Part shown: in pieces, positions 9,085-17,358 of the stretch | How the letters are laid out: each line of letters opens with the position of its first letter | How positions within the stretch are numbered: the stretch's first letter is position 1 | Assembly (NCBI GenBank): GCA_003225075.1 | Contig: QIAP01000086.1 | Span: 1 to 51,063, forward strand | From: Acidobacteriota bacterium | GTDB lineage: Bacteria > Acidobacteriota > Terriglobia > Terriglobales > Acidobacteriaceae | Direction: 5' to 3' | Length of the DNA stretch: 51,063 bases | The notes under the pieces: model-generated | Database searches by the model: none | What the model was told of the DNA's origin: nothing | Seen by the model: only the letters and a program-made list of their open reading frames with translations | Program-made: the position numbers and the translations under genes

Positions 9085-9486
9085 ATGGCGGCTCTTGTCG
9101 CTTACGTTGACGGCGGGTCCTTGGGAAATCCGGGCTCTTCCGGGATTGGCGTAATTATAGAGGGCTCCGATGGCCACAGGATCCGAATCGCCAAATGGAT
9201 TGGACGCCAGGACAACAACGTGGCTGAATATGTTGCCCTGCTTGAAGCCCTTCAGTATGCAGTGGCATTGAAAGCCGAAACACTTCACGTTTACTCCGAC
9301 TCCGAGGTCGTAGTCAGGCAAATGAATGGGGAATACGCCTGCCGTAGCTCTCGCCTTCATTCGCTTAACTGGATCTGCCGCAAGTTGGCTCGCTCCCTTC
9401 AGTTTTCCATCTCTCACGTCCGTCGCGAGCTCAATACCGAGGCCAACGGTCTGGCCGCATCCGCTGTGCGCGAGGCGCTTTCCTAG
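9085..9486 (+). CDS. Ribonuclease HI-like protein
   Basis: 133 residues from ATG 9085 (GGAAAGGA upstream; an ATG at 9058 would add nine residues without a binding site). It is the compact RNase HI type that cuts RNA in RNA-DNA hybrids. Visible active-site residues are Asp9 in AYVDGGSLGNPG, Glu48 in NNVAEYVALLEAL, Asp72 in VYSDSEVVVRQ and His111 in SHVRRELN. The last expected acidic residue, normally in an N-x-x-AD motif, is Asn121 here (NTEANGLA). In E. coli the equivalent Asp134 is the least critical of the four carboxylates, so activity may remain. It stands alone on the plus strand, just before a receiver gene. Confidence 0.88.
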   Translation: MAALVAYVDGGSLGNPGSSGIGVIIEGSDGHRIRIAKWIGRQDNNVAEYVALLEALQYAVALKAETLHVYSDSEVVVRQMNGEYACRSSRLHSLNWICRKLARSLQFSISHVRRELNTEANGLAASAVREALS

Positions 9487-9556
9487 CCCTGCGTAAGTCG
9501 AGCCGGGATCGCAATTTTTGATAGAATCTCGAAGAACTGTGCTCGGGTTCAAGTCG

Positions 9557-9931
9557 ATGAAAAGCGATCCCGCCAAAATCCTTTGCATTGACGACGAAGA
9601 ACCCGGGCTCGAACTTCGAAAGCTTCTCCTGGAATCTGCTGGCTACCACGTGATTACCGCCCGATCCGGCGCGGAAGGCATCCAACTGTTCCGCTCGCAG
9701 CCCGTCGATGTGATCATTCTGGACTATTGGATGTCGGGTATGAACGGAGTGTCTGTAGCTCGGGAATTAAAGCGCCTGAATGCGGCAATCCCCATAATCA
9801 TTCTTTCCGCTTATGCGTCGTTGCCAGACGAAGCCTTAGGTGTGGCAGATGTGTGGATTCTCAAAGGAGACGCTACGGAATCGCTTCTGGCCAGTATTAA
9901 AGATCTGCTGGAAACCCGCAAGGCCGGGTGA
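9557..9931 (+). CDS. Single-domain response regulator (receiver only)
   Basis: 124 residues from ATG 9557. A CheY-like receiver with no output domain: acidic pair in ILCIDDEEPG, phospho-Asp56 in VIILDYWMSGMNG, conserved Ser in IIILSAYAS and Lys in VWILKGDA. It ends shortly after the receiver. A TTG at 9518 would extend it, but that lies before the -10-like TAGAAT at 9526-9531. It is convergent with the PAS-PAS kinase ending at 9978, which is a likely partner by position only. Stand-alone receivers act in phosphorelays or by protein contact. Confidence 0.88.
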   Translation: MKSDPAKILCIDDEEPGLELRKLLLESAGYHVITARSGAEGIQLFRSQPVDVIILDYWMSGMNGVSVARELKRLNAAIPIIILSAYASLPDEALGVADVWILKGDATESLLASIKDLLETRKAG

Positions 9932-9977
9932 ATTGAAATTAGCGGTCGTGACGATAGCGACTGGTGGGGTTTTGAAA

Positions 9978-11549
9978 CTAGACAGCGCTCGAGTGGGCGG
10001 AACTCTTATCGGACTCGGCGAACGGGAATCGACATTCGATCGCCGTGCCTGACTCCCCCGAACGAATCACTAGCTGCCCGCCAAACTGTTGCACACGTTC
10101 CCGCATTCCGCGAATACCAACTCCAAGCCTCGTGCCGTTGCCGTCCCCGGATTCAATCATCGGAAGGATCATGCCCTGGCCTCTGTCTTCTACCATGAGC
10201 GCGAGTTCTGTCGGCGACTTGTGGATCGTGATTTTCGCGGTTGAGCTACGCGAATGGCGATGAATATTGGTAAGCCCTTCCTGAATGATGCGGAAAATGG
10301 CAATCTCAAGATCGCGGCTGAAACGTCCTAATTCTGGCGAAATATCGAGAGCGACTTTGATTTTGCTGCGCTCCGAGAAACCCTCGACGTACACCCGCAA
10401 CGCTCGTGCCACCCCCACTTCATCGAGCAAAGGTGGGTGCAACAGATAGGAAATAGTCCGGATTTCGTTGACCGCTTGCTCAATGAGGTTGCTACTCTCC
10501 GAAATGAGCCGTGATACTTTTGGCGGCAGGCCAACAACCTGCCGTTCGAGCAACGCAAGATTAATTGAGGCCGCGGATAGAACTTGGCCCGCGCTGTCGT
10601 GCAATTCGCGCGCAATGCGCCGGCGTTCCTCGTCCCGCAGCGTCAATACCCGGCCAGAAAGTCCTCGCAATTCTTGTTCGGCATTTTTTCGCCGCGTAAC
10701 ATCGGTGCATATCTGGAGCCAGCCTGAAGGATGACCCGCCTGATCGCGCCGTGATAGAAAACGGCTGGCTACCGTAATGCGTCTCCCGTCACGGGTGGTC
10801 TGGGTTAACTCACATTCCCAATGTCCCTGCCGGTAAAGGGTTTCTTGTATTTCCTCCACTTGTAACGGGGGGTCGGTCTGTAACAGCACTTGCGGCGATT
10901 TTCCCAGAGCATCCTTCCTTGTCCACCCATAAAGCCGTTCCGCTCCCTGATTCCAGAAGACCACATCGCCAGTCGTGTTCAATACAACGATTGCGTCAGT
11001 CGCCAAGTCCAGAAGCTCAATGTGCTCCGCCAATTCCTGGTTTGCCTTGGCCAGAGCGGCGTTGAACTGTCTGGTGCGCGCTTCCAATTCCTCCTGGCCT
11101 CTCTTTTCGAGCAGATAAGCTGCCCGCTCACCTCGTTTGCGGGTGGTAATGTCACGTGCGATCGTCACCAGACCCACAATTTTTGACTTTTCCTTCAAGA
11201 CAGAAATCGATACCGAGACATCCATCTTTGCGCCAGTACTCTTGGCGCGCACAGTTTCGTAATGATTGACCCGCTCCCCACTGAGTATTCTTTTGCAGAT
11301 AGCTGCTTCTGCCTCCTGGATGTCTACCGGGATGAGGATCGAAATTGGCTGTCCCCGAGCTTCCCGTGGGGAGTAGCCGAACATCCGCTCAGCCCCCGCA
11401 TTCCAGCTTGTTATGAGACCATTGAGATCCTGAGTGATGATGGCATCATCAGCCGACTCCACCGTGCTCGCTAACCCAACGGGTGGATCGTCGGATCTTC
11501 CAGGTTTTGTGGCAGCGGAGCGATCTCGAACGCCCTCGGGGTTACTCAT
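9978..11549 (-). CDS. PAS-PAS sensor histidine kinase (NarX/DegS type, HisKA_3)
   Basis: Soluble 523-residue kinase. PAS domain 1 covers about 27-135 (AIITQDLNGLITSWNAGAERMFGY), a coiled linker 140-178, PAS domain 2 about 180-290 (AIVVLNTTGDVVFWNQGAERLYGW). The dimerisation domain has His317 in EERRRIARELHDSAGQ, typical of HisKA_3 kinases that pair with LuxR-type regulators, and the ATPase domain has IIQEGLTNIHRHS, VEDRGQGM and GVGIRGMRERV. No membrane helix or signal peptide is present, so it senses a cytoplasmic signal. It is an orphan here: the neighbouring regulators are a lone receiver and a receiver-RsbRD_N protein, neither with a LuxR output. Confidence 0.93.
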   Translation of the reverse strand: MSNPEGVRDRSAATKPGRSDDPPVGLASTVESADDAIITQDLNGLITSWNAGAERMFGYSPREARGQPISILIPVDIQEAEAAICKRILSGERVNHYETVRAKSTGAKMDVSVSISVLKEKSKIVGLVTIARDITTRKRGERAAYLLEKRGQEELEARTRQFNAALAKANQELAEHIELLDLATDAIVVLNTTGDVVFWNQGAERLYGWTRKDALGKSPQVLLQTDPPLQVEEIQETLYRQGHWECELTQTTRDGRRITVASRFLSRRDQAGHPSGWLQICTDVTRRKNAEQELRGLSGRVLTLRDEERRRIARELHDSAGQVLSAASINLALLERQVVGLPPKVSRLISESSNLIEQAVNEIRTISYLLHPPLLDEVGVARALRVYVEGFSERSKIKVALDISPELGRFSRDLEIAIFRIIQEGLTNIHRHSRSSTAKITIHKSPTELALMVEDRGQGMILPMIESGDGNGTRLGVGIRGMRERVQQFGGQLVIRSGESGTAIECRFPFAESDKSSAHSSAV

Positions 11550-11830
11550 GTATCCAGCCCTGAACAGAACGAATCATGGAAATGTTTGCGAAGAGCACTC
11601 GCCGCAAAGAAAACTCCGGAAACGTGGAGAATATGCCTGACCACGAATGAGGAGACTGCTCATTCCCCGTCCCTGGGAACATTTCACGCGTGCTTCGGGG
11701 CATCGCGTTGGATCCGGCCCGCTATCCAACCGAAACGAGAACTCAGATAATCGGCCCGCTTGCCTTCCCGAAGCAAACCAGTATTATATCTCTACGACGT
11801 CGTTATAAGCTCCCAGTCGCATTGGCCACT

Positions 11831-12667
11831 GTGACGCTACAACAATCAAACCGCAAGCGTATCTTGTTCGTCGACGACGAGCCGAGTATTCGCCTTACTC
11901 TTCCTCCTGTCCTTGCAGAAAATGGTTTCGAAGTGCGGGTAGCGGGGAGTGTGCCTGAAGCCCTTCTTGAAATCAATTCTCATAGCTTTGACGTTCTTCT
12001 ATCGGACCTCAACATCGGGGAAGAGGGTGACGGGTTCCTGGTGGTCAGTGCCATGCGCCACCTCCAGCCTGATTGCATAAATCTCATCCTGACTGGATAT
12101 CCTGCCTTTGAAACCGCCTTGCAAGCGATACACAATCAGGTGGATGACTATTTGATCAAGCCGGCCGACGTAGACTCGCTTATCGCTACCGTTAAAGACA
12201 AACTGGTCGATCGAAGTTCCAAGGCACCGGCGACCACCAATCGGCTAGCGGCCGTCCTGAAAGACAACAGCAAGCACATCGCCGCCCAGATGCTCGACGC
12301 CGCAAAGCACGATGCGGCACTTTCTACAATTCGCTTATCCGATGAGGAGCGCATCGATCACCTGCCAAAATTGTTGGCCATGCTGGTTGAGACTTTGCAA
12401 CCTGGACAAAAGGGATTAAGCAAAGAAACGGTGCGCTTCGCAGTTGAACACGGCAAAAAAAGAAGCCGTCAAGGCTACACAATTCCGATGGTAATTACGG
12501 AATACCGTTACTTTAACAATGTTATATATGATCTGGTTCAGAGCCAACTGGCGGCGCTGGATGCTGGCACCCTGATCTCCGAAATGAGATCGCTGCTGAA
12601 CTCTGTATATTCCCTGATGGAAAAATCTCTTGAACCATATCTCACCACCAGATCCAGCACGAAATAA
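11831..12667 (+). CDS. Response regulator with RsbRD_N-type output domain
   Basis: About 278 residues from GTG 11831; longer starts (TTG 11822, GTG 11690) are possible and the start is not settled. The N-terminal receiver has the pair DDE in ILFVDDEPSIR, Asp59 in VLLSDLNIGEEGDG and Lys in DDYLIKPAD. The C-terminal half (about 140-270: LPKLLAMLVETLQPGQKGLS, then GKKRSRQGYTIPMVITEYRY) matches the helical RsbRD N-terminal domain found in RsbR-type stressosome paralogues. The fusion suggests that phosphorylation steers a partner-switching or histidine-kinase-like contact rather than DNA binding. It is convergent with the gas-vesicle locus (12 bases to the next gene) and may regulate it, which is inference. 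Confidence 0.82.
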   Translation: MTLQQSNRKRILFVDDEPSIRLTLPPVLAENGFEVRVAGSVPEALLEINSHSFDVLLSDLNIGEEGDGFLVVSAMRHLQPDCINLILTGYPAFETALQAIHNQVDDYLIKPADVDSLIATVKDKLVDRSSKAPATTNRLAAVLKDNSKHIAAQMLDAAKHDAALSTIRLSDEERIDHLPKLLAMLVETLQPGQKGLSKETVRFAVEHGKKRSRQGYTIPMVITEYRYFNNVIYDLVQSQLAALDAGTLISEMRSLLNSVYSLMEKSLEPYLTTRSSTK

Positions 12668-12679
12668 GTTAGTCTGTAC

Positions 12680-12883
12680 CTAAATCGCGTCCTTTTTCCT
12701 CAATCCCAGAGCTGCGTCCGCAAGATCAAGATAGTGCTCCAGGCGGGATGGCTCCTTAGTGGGCTCCCCTAAAGGTAAAAGTCGAGGACCCTCGTCTCGA
12801 GCCGCCGGCGCAGTGGGCGGTAGCCGCTTAACCGTGGTTTTGTTTTTATTGCTGTTCTTGCCTGATCTGTTCAAAAGCAACAC
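12680..12883 (-). CDS. Small hypothetical protein at the end of the gas-vesicle cluster
   Basis: 67 residues from a GTG at 12883, 48 bases after gvpG. The N-terminus is basic (LLLNRSGKNSNKNKTTVKR), the middle is Pro-rich and the end (RLEHYLDLADAALGLRKK) predicts an amphipathic helix. No family is recognised. The position at the end of the operon and the orientation suggest a gas-vesicle accessory role, but no ribosome binding site is clear and it may be a chance frame. Confidence 0.4.
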   Translation of the reverse strand: MLLLNRSGKNSNKNKTTVKRLPPTAPAARDEGPRLLPLGEPTKEPSRLEHYLDLADAALGLRKKDAI

Positions 12884-12931
12884 CTGGGCTGTAACACTGC
12901 TTGCGTGGCGGACGCATGGGCCTAGTGCTTT

Positions 12932-13279
12932 TTAATACTTATTCTTGCGCTCGGTATCCTGGTGAAATGTGACCGAAGCGCCTGAACTTTGCTGGCCACC
13001 TCGAAACACTAACCCGCCTGCTGCTTCTTCCCGCGGTACTCCAGCAAGTTCACGCTTGCGATTCTCGATTTCGCGAAGTTCGCGGATGATCGCGGCTTCG
13101 GCCTGGACGTATTCCTCTTCCGAAATTTCCCCTGATTCGAGTTCTACCTGAAGTTCCAGGAGACGCTCTTTTATGGGCGCATCATCGGTATATTGTTCCT
13201 CCGCCGCCTTTAGAAGGGTGCGGAATATAAACTTGAACCCCGATATAGGCAGGAGCAGAAGATCATCAATCAGCAGCAT
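12932..13279 (-). CDS. gvpG: Gas vesicle protein GvpG
   Basis: 115 residues. GvpG is a small accessory protein needed for gas-vesicle assembly in haloarchaea and Bacillus. The hallmark hydrophobic start MLLIDDLLLLPISGFKFIFRTLL is followed by a Glu-rich coiled helix, KERLLELQVELESGEISEEE and REIENRKREL (about 37-78), which fits the family. The C-terminal 35 residues are polar and probably disordered. It lies 23 bases after the gvpF/L gene ending at 13303, a spacing typical of cotranscription. Confidence 0.93.
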   Translation of the reverse strand: MLLIDDLLLLPISGFKFIFRTLLKAAEEQYTDDAPIKERLLELQVELESGEISEEEYVQAEAAIIRELREIENRKRELAGVPREEAAGGLVFRGGQQSSGASVTFHQDTERKNKY

Positions 13280-13302
13280 ATGCAGTCATCCAGCGTGCGA
13301 AC

Positions 13303-14187
13303 TCAGGATGCGGTCACCCGCTCCACTTTAAGTCTTATGTTCACAAAGTTGTAGGGCGGCCACGGCCCGGTGTACTTGAATTTCAGTCGCTTACCGTATT
13401 TTCTCGCGATCTTGTTCACCACGCCATCGAATTCGGCCTCGCGCTTCCGCTCCACCAAGAACGCGGCGTTCATAATCATCTTGTCGCCAATGGGTTGATT
13501 GTCGCGCGATGCCACACACACGCTGCGCAGCGCTTCATAAATCTCTCGCACGTACTGGGTGGACCTCTCCGCCATCGCCTTATCAATCATGCGTCCTAAT
13601 TGCATGCGGGCGAGATAGGTTGACTGCAAGTGCTTTCTGATAATTTCCTGGTGAAACTGGCGGATCTCCTCGTCCTCCTGTTTCAATTCCTCAATGATCT
13701 GGTCGCGGTCCCAGTTGACCTTCAATCCGAACTCCAGTTTGCCGGCCATTTGAGTCAAGACGTCCTTGAGGGATGCGTAAATGCTCTTCAAAACTTCGCG
13801 GATGTCGTCATCAGTCCGGAACACAGTCCCGAAGCTCATGGGAATGATGGTGTACGTCTTCATCACCGTCTCAATGACATGCTCATGCGCCAGGGCATTC
13901 TCGCGCGTTGGATCGAAGATGTAGACCGCCGTCTTGCTGACCACTGCCGCTATGTCGAGGTATTTGACGGTGTACACCAATTCACCGGCGCCGCCAATAC
14001 CGATTTTCCCGAAGGTCATCTGCTCCTTCGCCTCTACGATCCCATAGAGGTAGCGCCCACCTTCGCCGGTCGTCACTTCGGGAGCATTACCGGCGTCCGC
14101 GATTTTTACGTGCAAATCGTCCTTTGACGCCTTTGCCACCTTGCGTTTGAGCGCAGGCCTGGTTGCCATAGCTTTCTTTGTTTTCAC
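13303..14187 (-). CDS. gvpF: Gas vesicle protein GvpF/GvpL family (copy 3)
   Basis: 294 residues. GvpF/L proteins are accessory assembly proteins; GvpF contacts GvpA in other systems. Visible signatures are the N-terminal strand RYLYGIVEA (about 45-53), the central IIPMSFGTVFRTDDDIREVL (about 114-133) and the family-typical C-terminal TGPWPPYNFVNI. A basic 40-residue N-terminal tail (KKAMATRPALKRKVAKASKD) precedes the domain and is not usual. The gene starts 75 bases after the sensor kinase and is followed by gvpG. This is the longest of three GvpF/L copies in the locus, and assignment as F or L cannot be made from sequence. Confidence 0.92.
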   Translation of the reverse strand: MKTKKAMATRPALKRKVAKASKDDLHVKIADAGNAPEVTTGEGGRYLYGIVEAKEQMTFGKIGIGGAGELVYTVKYLDIAAVVSKTAVYIFDPTRENALAHEHVIETVMKTYTIIPMSFGTVFRTDDDIREVLKSIYASLKDVLTQMAGKLEFGLKVNWDRDQIIEELKQEDEEIRQFHQEIIRKHLQSTYLARMQLGRMIDKAMAERSTQYVREIYEALRSVCVASRDNQPIGDKMIMNAAFLVERKREAEFDGVVNKIARKYGKRLKFKYTGPWPPYNFVNIRLKVERVTAS

Positions 14188-14262
14188 TCAACTCCTCTTT
14201 GTTTATGCCCCGGGCTAAACCCTCAACCATGCCTATTAGCGACAACAGAGGAAGGTGCCCCG

Positions 14263-16377
14263 TTAGTTAGGCTGCACCCAATGCGAAATGGGGAAAGCGA
14301 GCTTAAAAATCGTCCCTTTTCCCACCGCGCTGCGCACTTGAATCCGGCCGTTATGGTTCTCGACAATTCCCTTCACGATCCAAAGCCCTAGACCAGTTCC
14401 CTTTTCGCCCTTGGTGCTGACAAACGGCTCGAACATGGACGTTTGCAACTCTTTGGGAATCCCAGTTCCAGTATCGGCCACAACGATCTTAATCCAGCCA
14501 TGCACCCCGTCGGCGGCTCGAATGTGCCCGGTTCGGATGACTAACTTTCCACCCGACGGCATGCTGTCTCTCGAGTTTACGACCAGGTTGGAGAGAAGCT
14601 GACGGAATTGGTCGGCTGAGCCCTTCATTAGCGGAAGCTGAGCCAGTTGTTTGTCGATGTTCACACCAGTTTTGGCCAAGGGACGCCCGAAAAGTGTCAG
14701 CGTGTCTTCCACTACGCTGTTGAGATCGAAACTTCCGAGCTGGCCGGCATTGCGATACAGCCCAAGCATCTGCCGCACGATACGGGTAATACGGTCGGTT
14801 TCGCTCTTTAGCACTTCGTAAATCGGCTCCGAAGGACTATCGAGCTTCCCCTTCAACAGGTATATCGCATTCTTGATCGCTTCCATGGGATTGTTGATTT
14901 CGTGGGCGATCGTCCCGGCCAATCGTCCCGTGGCCGCGAATTTCTCCATTTCGAGCATTCGCCGTTCGAGCTGGAGTTGTTCAAGTTTTTTCCACGTGGA
15001 AAAATCGCGCAGCACCGTGACCGTATACGCCACCTGCCCACGCGCATCGTAAATCTTTCCTGAACGAGCCGCATATTCGATCTCGGTCCGCGACGACGGA
15101 TGGTAAAGATACAGCGATTTGTTCTCCTTATCTACGAATGAAAACGTAAATGCAGTCAGGAAAGCGTCCAATTTCGCTTGATTTTTTACCACTTGGGGAT
15201 GCCGCGTTTCTCCCGAACCGAATAATTCCTTAGCCAGCGGATCCAGCAATACGATCCTTGCCGAATTATCCGCAACCACGATGGGATCGCCAACATTTTC
15301 GATGACCAGGTTTAAGCGGTCTCGGTCTTGCCGTACCACCTCCTCTGCTACCTGGAGCTTTTCAAGGTTGGCCCGAACCTCCTGATCGGCCCGGCGCAGG
15401 TCGGTCACATCGCGCATGACAGTCACCATTCCGGTGCGGGTACCATCTCGGGTGACGGTGGGAGCGCACACCGCCTCGAAAAGTACCTCCTCGCCCTCCA
15501 TCACGTCAACCAGTGTGAAGTCGCGCGACGCATCACTTGCGCTCACCACCATGGAAGATAAGGCAGCGGAAAACAGCAGGTTGTTGAATTCGACCGCTCG
15601 TTTGCCGCCTTCACTGACCCCTTCAGGAACTCGAAAAAAACGTTCCGCTGCCTTGTTTTGAATAATCACTCGATGCTGGTTGTCAGTCAGGATCACCGGG
15701 TCCGCCATGCTTTGCATGACCGTCCGCATACGCGAAATCGTGACATCCATGTCCCGCATGCGGTTGTAGTAGTGTTCCACCTTGAACAAACGGGCAAGGT
15801 ATCGGTTGGCTCGCTCCACCAGATTGCGGAATTGCCGTAACTGACTCTCTGGGACGTTTTTCTGGACTTCTCCCAATACCAATGAGGCATAACCCCGCAT
15901 TCCGCACACATCACAGACTTGTTCCTGAATTTGAAACTTTCGCGTTAATTGGAAATTTTGCACCGCCAGGCAGTCCCGCCGGCGTTCCCGTTCCGCCTCC
16001 CAGCAGCGTGTGCGGCTGCGGTAAATCATTGGCACCGCATATAGTGAGGCTTCTTTGGATTCAGAACGAACTATGCCGGGCTTCAGATTCTGCAAAACCG
16101 TAATGATTGGATTTTCACTTGCCCAGAGCGAGGTAGTGAACTTTCGCAGATATGCCTTGCCACAGTTCAGCGAGGCAATGGGTTTTACCTCGCCGGTATC
16201 AAAATCCGCCTCCAGCACCAGGGCGCGAGGAAAGCCAAGAAAAACAATCTCTTCCAGCAGAATCGGAAAGACTTCTTCGGACCGCTCAGCGGAAAGCAAC
16301 CGCAGCGCGGCGGATTCACTCGATGATCTTTGGTCGACGAACTCTCTGGTCTTTTCTCGCAGCAGTGGGCTCGCCAT
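14263..16377 (-). CDS. PAS-containing sensor histidine kinase embedded in the gas-vesicle operon
   Basis: 704 residues, no membrane helix. Residues 25-200 are a GAF-like region with five Cys (72, 125, 136, 155, 158), the last two in QVCDVCGM, which could bind metal or a redox centre. PAS domains follow at about 218-330 (DPVILTDNQHRVIIQNKAAE) and 355-460 (GDPIVVADNSARIVLLDPLA). The kinase core has His492 in AGTIAHEINNPMEAIKNA (NtrB-like), then VVADTGTGIP and GEKGTGLGLWIVKGIVENH. It sits 30 bases after gvpA and 75 before gvpF/L on the same strand, so it is probably cotranscribed. Its regulator is not adjacent; the receiver-RsbRD_N protein and the lone receiver are candidates. It is plausibly a light-, oxygen- or redox-type sensor for buoyancy control, which is inference. 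Confidence 0.93.
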   Translation of the reverse strand: MASPLLREKTREFVDQRSSSESAALRLLSAERSEEVFPILLEEIVFLGFPRALVLEADFDTGEVKPIASLNCGKAYLRKFTTSLWASENPIITVLQNLKPGIVRSESKEASLYAVPMIYRSRTRCWEAERERRRDCLAVQNFQLTRKFQIQEQVCDVCGMRGYASLVLGEVQKNVPESQLRQFRNLVERANRYLARLFKVEHYYNRMRDMDVTISRMRTVMQSMADPVILTDNQHRVIIQNKAAERFFRVPEGVSEGGKRAVEFNNLLFSAALSSMVVSASDASRDFTLVDVMEGEEVLFEAVCAPTVTRDGTRTGMVTVMRDVTDLRRADQEVRANLEKLQVAEEVVRQDRDRLNLVIENVGDPIVVADNSARIVLLDPLAKELFGSGETRHPQVVKNQAKLDAFLTAFTFSFVDKENKSLYLYHPSSRTEIEYAARSGKIYDARGQVAYTVTVLRDFSTWKKLEQLQLERRMLEMEKFAATGRLAGTIAHEINNPMEAIKNAIYLLKGKLDSPSEPIYEVLKSETDRITRIVRQMLGLYRNAGQLGSFDLNSVVEDTLTLFGRPLAKTGVNIDKQLAQLPLMKGSADQFRQLLSNLVVNSRDSMPSGGKLVIRTGHIRAADGVHGWIKIVVADTGTGIPKELQTSMFEPFVSTKGEKGTGLGLWIVKGIVENHNGRIQVRSAVGKGTIFKLAFPISHWVQPN

Positions 16378-16407
16378 CCCGTCTGCTCTCCTCAGGTCAG
16401 GTCAGTT

Positions 16408-16710
16408 TTAGCGGCGCCGAACAGTACGGCGTTTAGGAACCCGGGTAACACGCCGTGTGGTCTCCACGGCGATCTCCGGTTCCGCCACTGCTGTCAGTTG
16501 GGGCCGTGCTACCAGACCCGTGAGACCCACCGCATCCGCATATTTCAGATACGTATCGATTGAGGCAACCACGATGCGTGCTTCCACAGTGATCAGATCG
16601 ATTCCGACCAGTGAAATGCGTACCCATGCGTCGATCACGATGCCCTTATCCAGGACGCGGTCGAGCACATCAATCAGGCTCGATCCACCTGATACCCGTT
16701 CGACAGCCAT
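16408..16710 (-). CDS. gvpA: Major gas vesicle shell protein GvpA
   Basis: Structural protein whose ribs form the gas-permeable shell. Residues 9-68 are nearly canonical Gvp[55 protein letters not shown]. Usual GvpA proteins end at about 70-75 residues. This one runs to 100 with an Arg-rich tail ([15 protein letters not shown]). The ribosome binding site is the best in the locus, AGGAGGAA with seven bases to the ATG (16718-16725), consistent with high synthesis. It lies 29 bases after gvpJ and 30 before the kinase. It is the only close GvpA match of the three GvpA-like genes here. Confidence 0.97.
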   Translation of the reverse strand: MAVERVSGGSSLIDVLDRVLDKGIVIDAWVRISLVGIDLITVEARIVVASIDTYLKYADAVGLTGLVARPQLTAVAEPEIAVETTRRVTRVPKRRTVRRR

Positions 16711-16739
16711 GAAGTCGTTCCTCCTAAATTTCCACTACC

Positions 16740-17066
16740 CTACGCTCTACGCTTGCTGCGGCCCGCCCGTGCAACGGGTTGCCGCACTACGCGCCTCTTT
16801 TCAGTCGCGGCGCGCAGGGGTCGAGGAAGGGTTGCGGGAACTATCGGTGCTTGCATGGTTAGATGCGGATCGTACTTCCACCAGTTCAGCCCGATCTGCT
16901 CTGCCTTATCCACAGAACAAATCAGCAGCCGAACCCGAATCGTGAGCAGTTCTACGTTAGCCAGCGAAACGCGAACGTCCCCAGCAATCACCAAGCCTTT
17001 ATCCAGAACGCGATCCAGGATGTCCAGCAGGTTGGTGGTTCCGGTTACGCTAGGCAGACGTTCCAT
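16740..17066 (-). CDS. gvpJ: GvpA-like minor gas vesicle protein GvpJ
   Basis: 108 residues of the gas-vesicle A/J/S/M fold family. [20 protein letters not shown], then VELLTIRVRLLICSVDKAEQ and the Asn-Trp-Trp-Lys-Tyr-Asp-Pro motif (about 61-67) match GvpJ, a minor protein needed for vesicle nucleation or end caps. An Arg/Lys-rich tail (EKRRVVRQPVARAGRSKRRA) mirrors the tail of the adjacent GvpA. It is the first gene after a 292-base gap with a good promoter candidate, so it probably heads the second gvp transcript. Confidence 0.93.
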   Translation of the reverse strand: MERLPSVTGTTNLLDILDRVLDKGLVIAGDVRVSLANVELLTIRVRLLICSVDKAEQIGLNWWKYDPHLTMQAPIVPATLPRPLRAATEKRRVVRQPVARAGRSKRRA

Positions 17067-17132
17067 AATTTGATCTTTCTACATCCTGACGACAGAAACC
17101 TGATCTCTTCAGTTGATTCATAGCGAAAAAGG

Positions 17133-17161
17133 ATGCTACTGGTTGCTTCGCCCGCTGTCAA
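17133..17161 (-). promoter_or_regulatory. Candidate sigma-70-type promoter of the gvpJ-gvpA transcript
   Basis: On the minus strand TTGACA (17156-17161) and TAGCAT (17133-17138) are separated by 17 bases. Predicted start is near 17126, about 60 bases before gvpJ. The -35 is perfect and the -10 is a 4/6 match. The same TTGACA plus TAGCAT pair is seen before ilvC. Confidence 0.5.
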
Positions 17162-17358
17162 TGCCGCAAGTGTGCTGGTCTTGTGAAAATCGCAGATAAT
17201 TCCGGGGACTTTCATTTGCATCCAATATCCCGTACTGGCCGGACTACCAGCCTTGCCCGCGTCAAACAGAAACTGAGTGCCCGAACCCAGGTCGACGCGG
17301 CACGCAAGAATGATCTCGGGCTAACCGCGGGGCACCTTTCACAAGCTCGGTACTTTTC

